The notes below the pieces were generated by a model that saw only the letters and a list, made by a program, of their open reading frames with translations, was not told the DNA's origin and did no database searches. A stretch of 64,000 nt of DNA from Pelagibacteraceae bacterium AG-422-I02 (GTDB lineage Bacteria; Pseudomonadota; Alphaproteobacteria; Pelagibacterales; Pelagibacteraceae), in NCBI GenBank assembly GCA_003213555.1, contig QCMS01000001.1, positions 85,453 to 149,452 on the forward strand. Reading direction: 5' to 3'. Position numbers and translations under genes: made by a program. This document shows positions 63,244-64,000 of this stretch, piece after piece. The stretch's first letter is position 1; every line of letters begins with the position of its first letter.

Positions 63244-64000
63244 ATTTTATAACTGAACATATAACTTCACATGCTATTGCCTTTTCTTTACCTATCACAC
63301 CAAGTTTTTCAGTAGTTTTACCTTTAACATTTATTTGGTTTTTCGAAATTTCACAAAGTTTAGCAATATTATTGATCATTTTGTTTTTATAATTTTTGAT
63401 TTTAGGTGTTTGAGTAATAATATTAATATCAATATTATTTATCAAATAACCTTTTAATTTAATTTGTTCTACTGTTTTTTGAAGCAAAATTGTGGATCTT
63501 ATGTTTTTAAACTTTTTACTTTTATCCGAAAACATTTGACCGATATCTCCCATCTTACAAGCGCCTAAAATTGCGTCAGTTAATGAATGAAGTACTGGGT
63601 CACCATCTGAATGACCAAGTGTCCCCAATTTAGATTTAATCTTTAAACCAGCTAAATAAAGTTTTCTTTTTGGCACTAATCTGTGAACATCAAATCCAAT
63701 TCCAACATTTTGTTTAGATTTACAAATATTCTTTAAACTTTCAAAATCTGAATAGTCTGTGATTTTAAAATTGCTTTTCTCACCTTCTATAAATTTAACT
63801 TTATTTAAATCCATATATAAAGAGATATCGTCATCTTTATACTTGGCTGAATTAGTTTTATGTAAATGAAAAATTTCTTTTAAATTAAAAGCCTGAGGCG
63901 TTTGGGTCATAAATAAATTATCTCTCTTTCTGCCAATTATATATTCCTCATTACTAGAATCGATTATTTGTTTTACAGCATCCTGAACTCTGATCTTTGG
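63236..64000 (-). CDS. ispDF: bifunctional IspD/IspF (MEP cytidylyltransferase / MECDP synthase), 5' part cut by window end
   Basis: IspF motifs VGIGFDVHRLVPKRKLYLAG, LGHSDGDPVLHSLTDAILGA; reading frame stays open past the ORF-track Met to the window edge: PKIRVQDAVKQIIDSSNEEYIIGRKRDNLFMTQTPQAF, which is the IspD C-terminal region. Confidence 0.95.
   Translation of the reverse strand, partial: PKIRVQDAVKQIIDSSNEEYIIGRKRDNLFMTQTPQAFNLKEIFHLHKTNSAKYKDDDISLYMDLNKVKFIEGEKSNFKITDYSDFESLKNICKSKQNVGIGFDVHRLVPKRKLYLAGLKIKSKLGTLGHSDGDPVLHSLTDAILGACKMGDIGQMFSDKSKKFKNIRSTILLQKTVEQIKLKGYLINNIDINIITQTPKIKNYKNKMINNIAKLCEISKNQINVKGKTTEKLGVIGKEKAIACEVICSVIKYD

Overview
This is a 64 kb, very AT-rich bacterial chromosome segment. 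It is densely packed with core genes and has many 1-20 nt overlaps or near-zero spacers. Gene content and order resemble a streamlined alphaproteobacterium of the SAR11/Pelagibacter type; that taxonomic call is inference, with no database search run. Main blocks in order: clpP(3' end)-clpX-lon; a short two-gene sugar/glycan islet (GT17-like glycosyltransferase plus an 850-aa three-domain fusion); a zinc-ribbon protein; tRNA-Val and tRNA-Asp; the complete nuoA-N complex I operon; birA-coaX-rnj-DUF1467-proS-lolC/E-lolD-dnaE; rpsB-tsf-frr-uppS-cdsA-dxr-bamA-skp-lpxD-fabZ-lpxA-lpxI-(sugar dehydrogenase)-lpxB; an HDAC-family protein, msrB and an acidic Pro-Glu repeat membrane protein; on the minus strand a 4-Cys Cas4-like nuclease, gltX, lexA, trpC-D-G-E and a PpiD/SurA-like protein; then tpiA-secG-pyrG-kdsA-eno-ftsB-lipA-ratA and, on the minus strand, cinA-pgpA-ispDF (cut by the window end). 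I found no CRISPR array, transposon, prophage, rRNA or recognisable defence island. The observations most worth following up are: a perfect GTTC-N7-GTTC SOS box ahead of lexA; an unannotated 40-aa membrane sORF at 45770-45892; a structured GC-rich leader ahead of rpsB; the three-domain fusion enzyme; a stand-alone Cas4-like 4-Cys nuclease; a two-TM Pro-Glu repeat protein; a sugar dehydrogenase inside the lipid A operon; and several genes missing from otherwise conserved alphaproteobacterial neighbourhoods (pyrH, rseP, moaC/moeA/comEC, pdh). I did not find convincing evidence of a wholly new multi-gene system.
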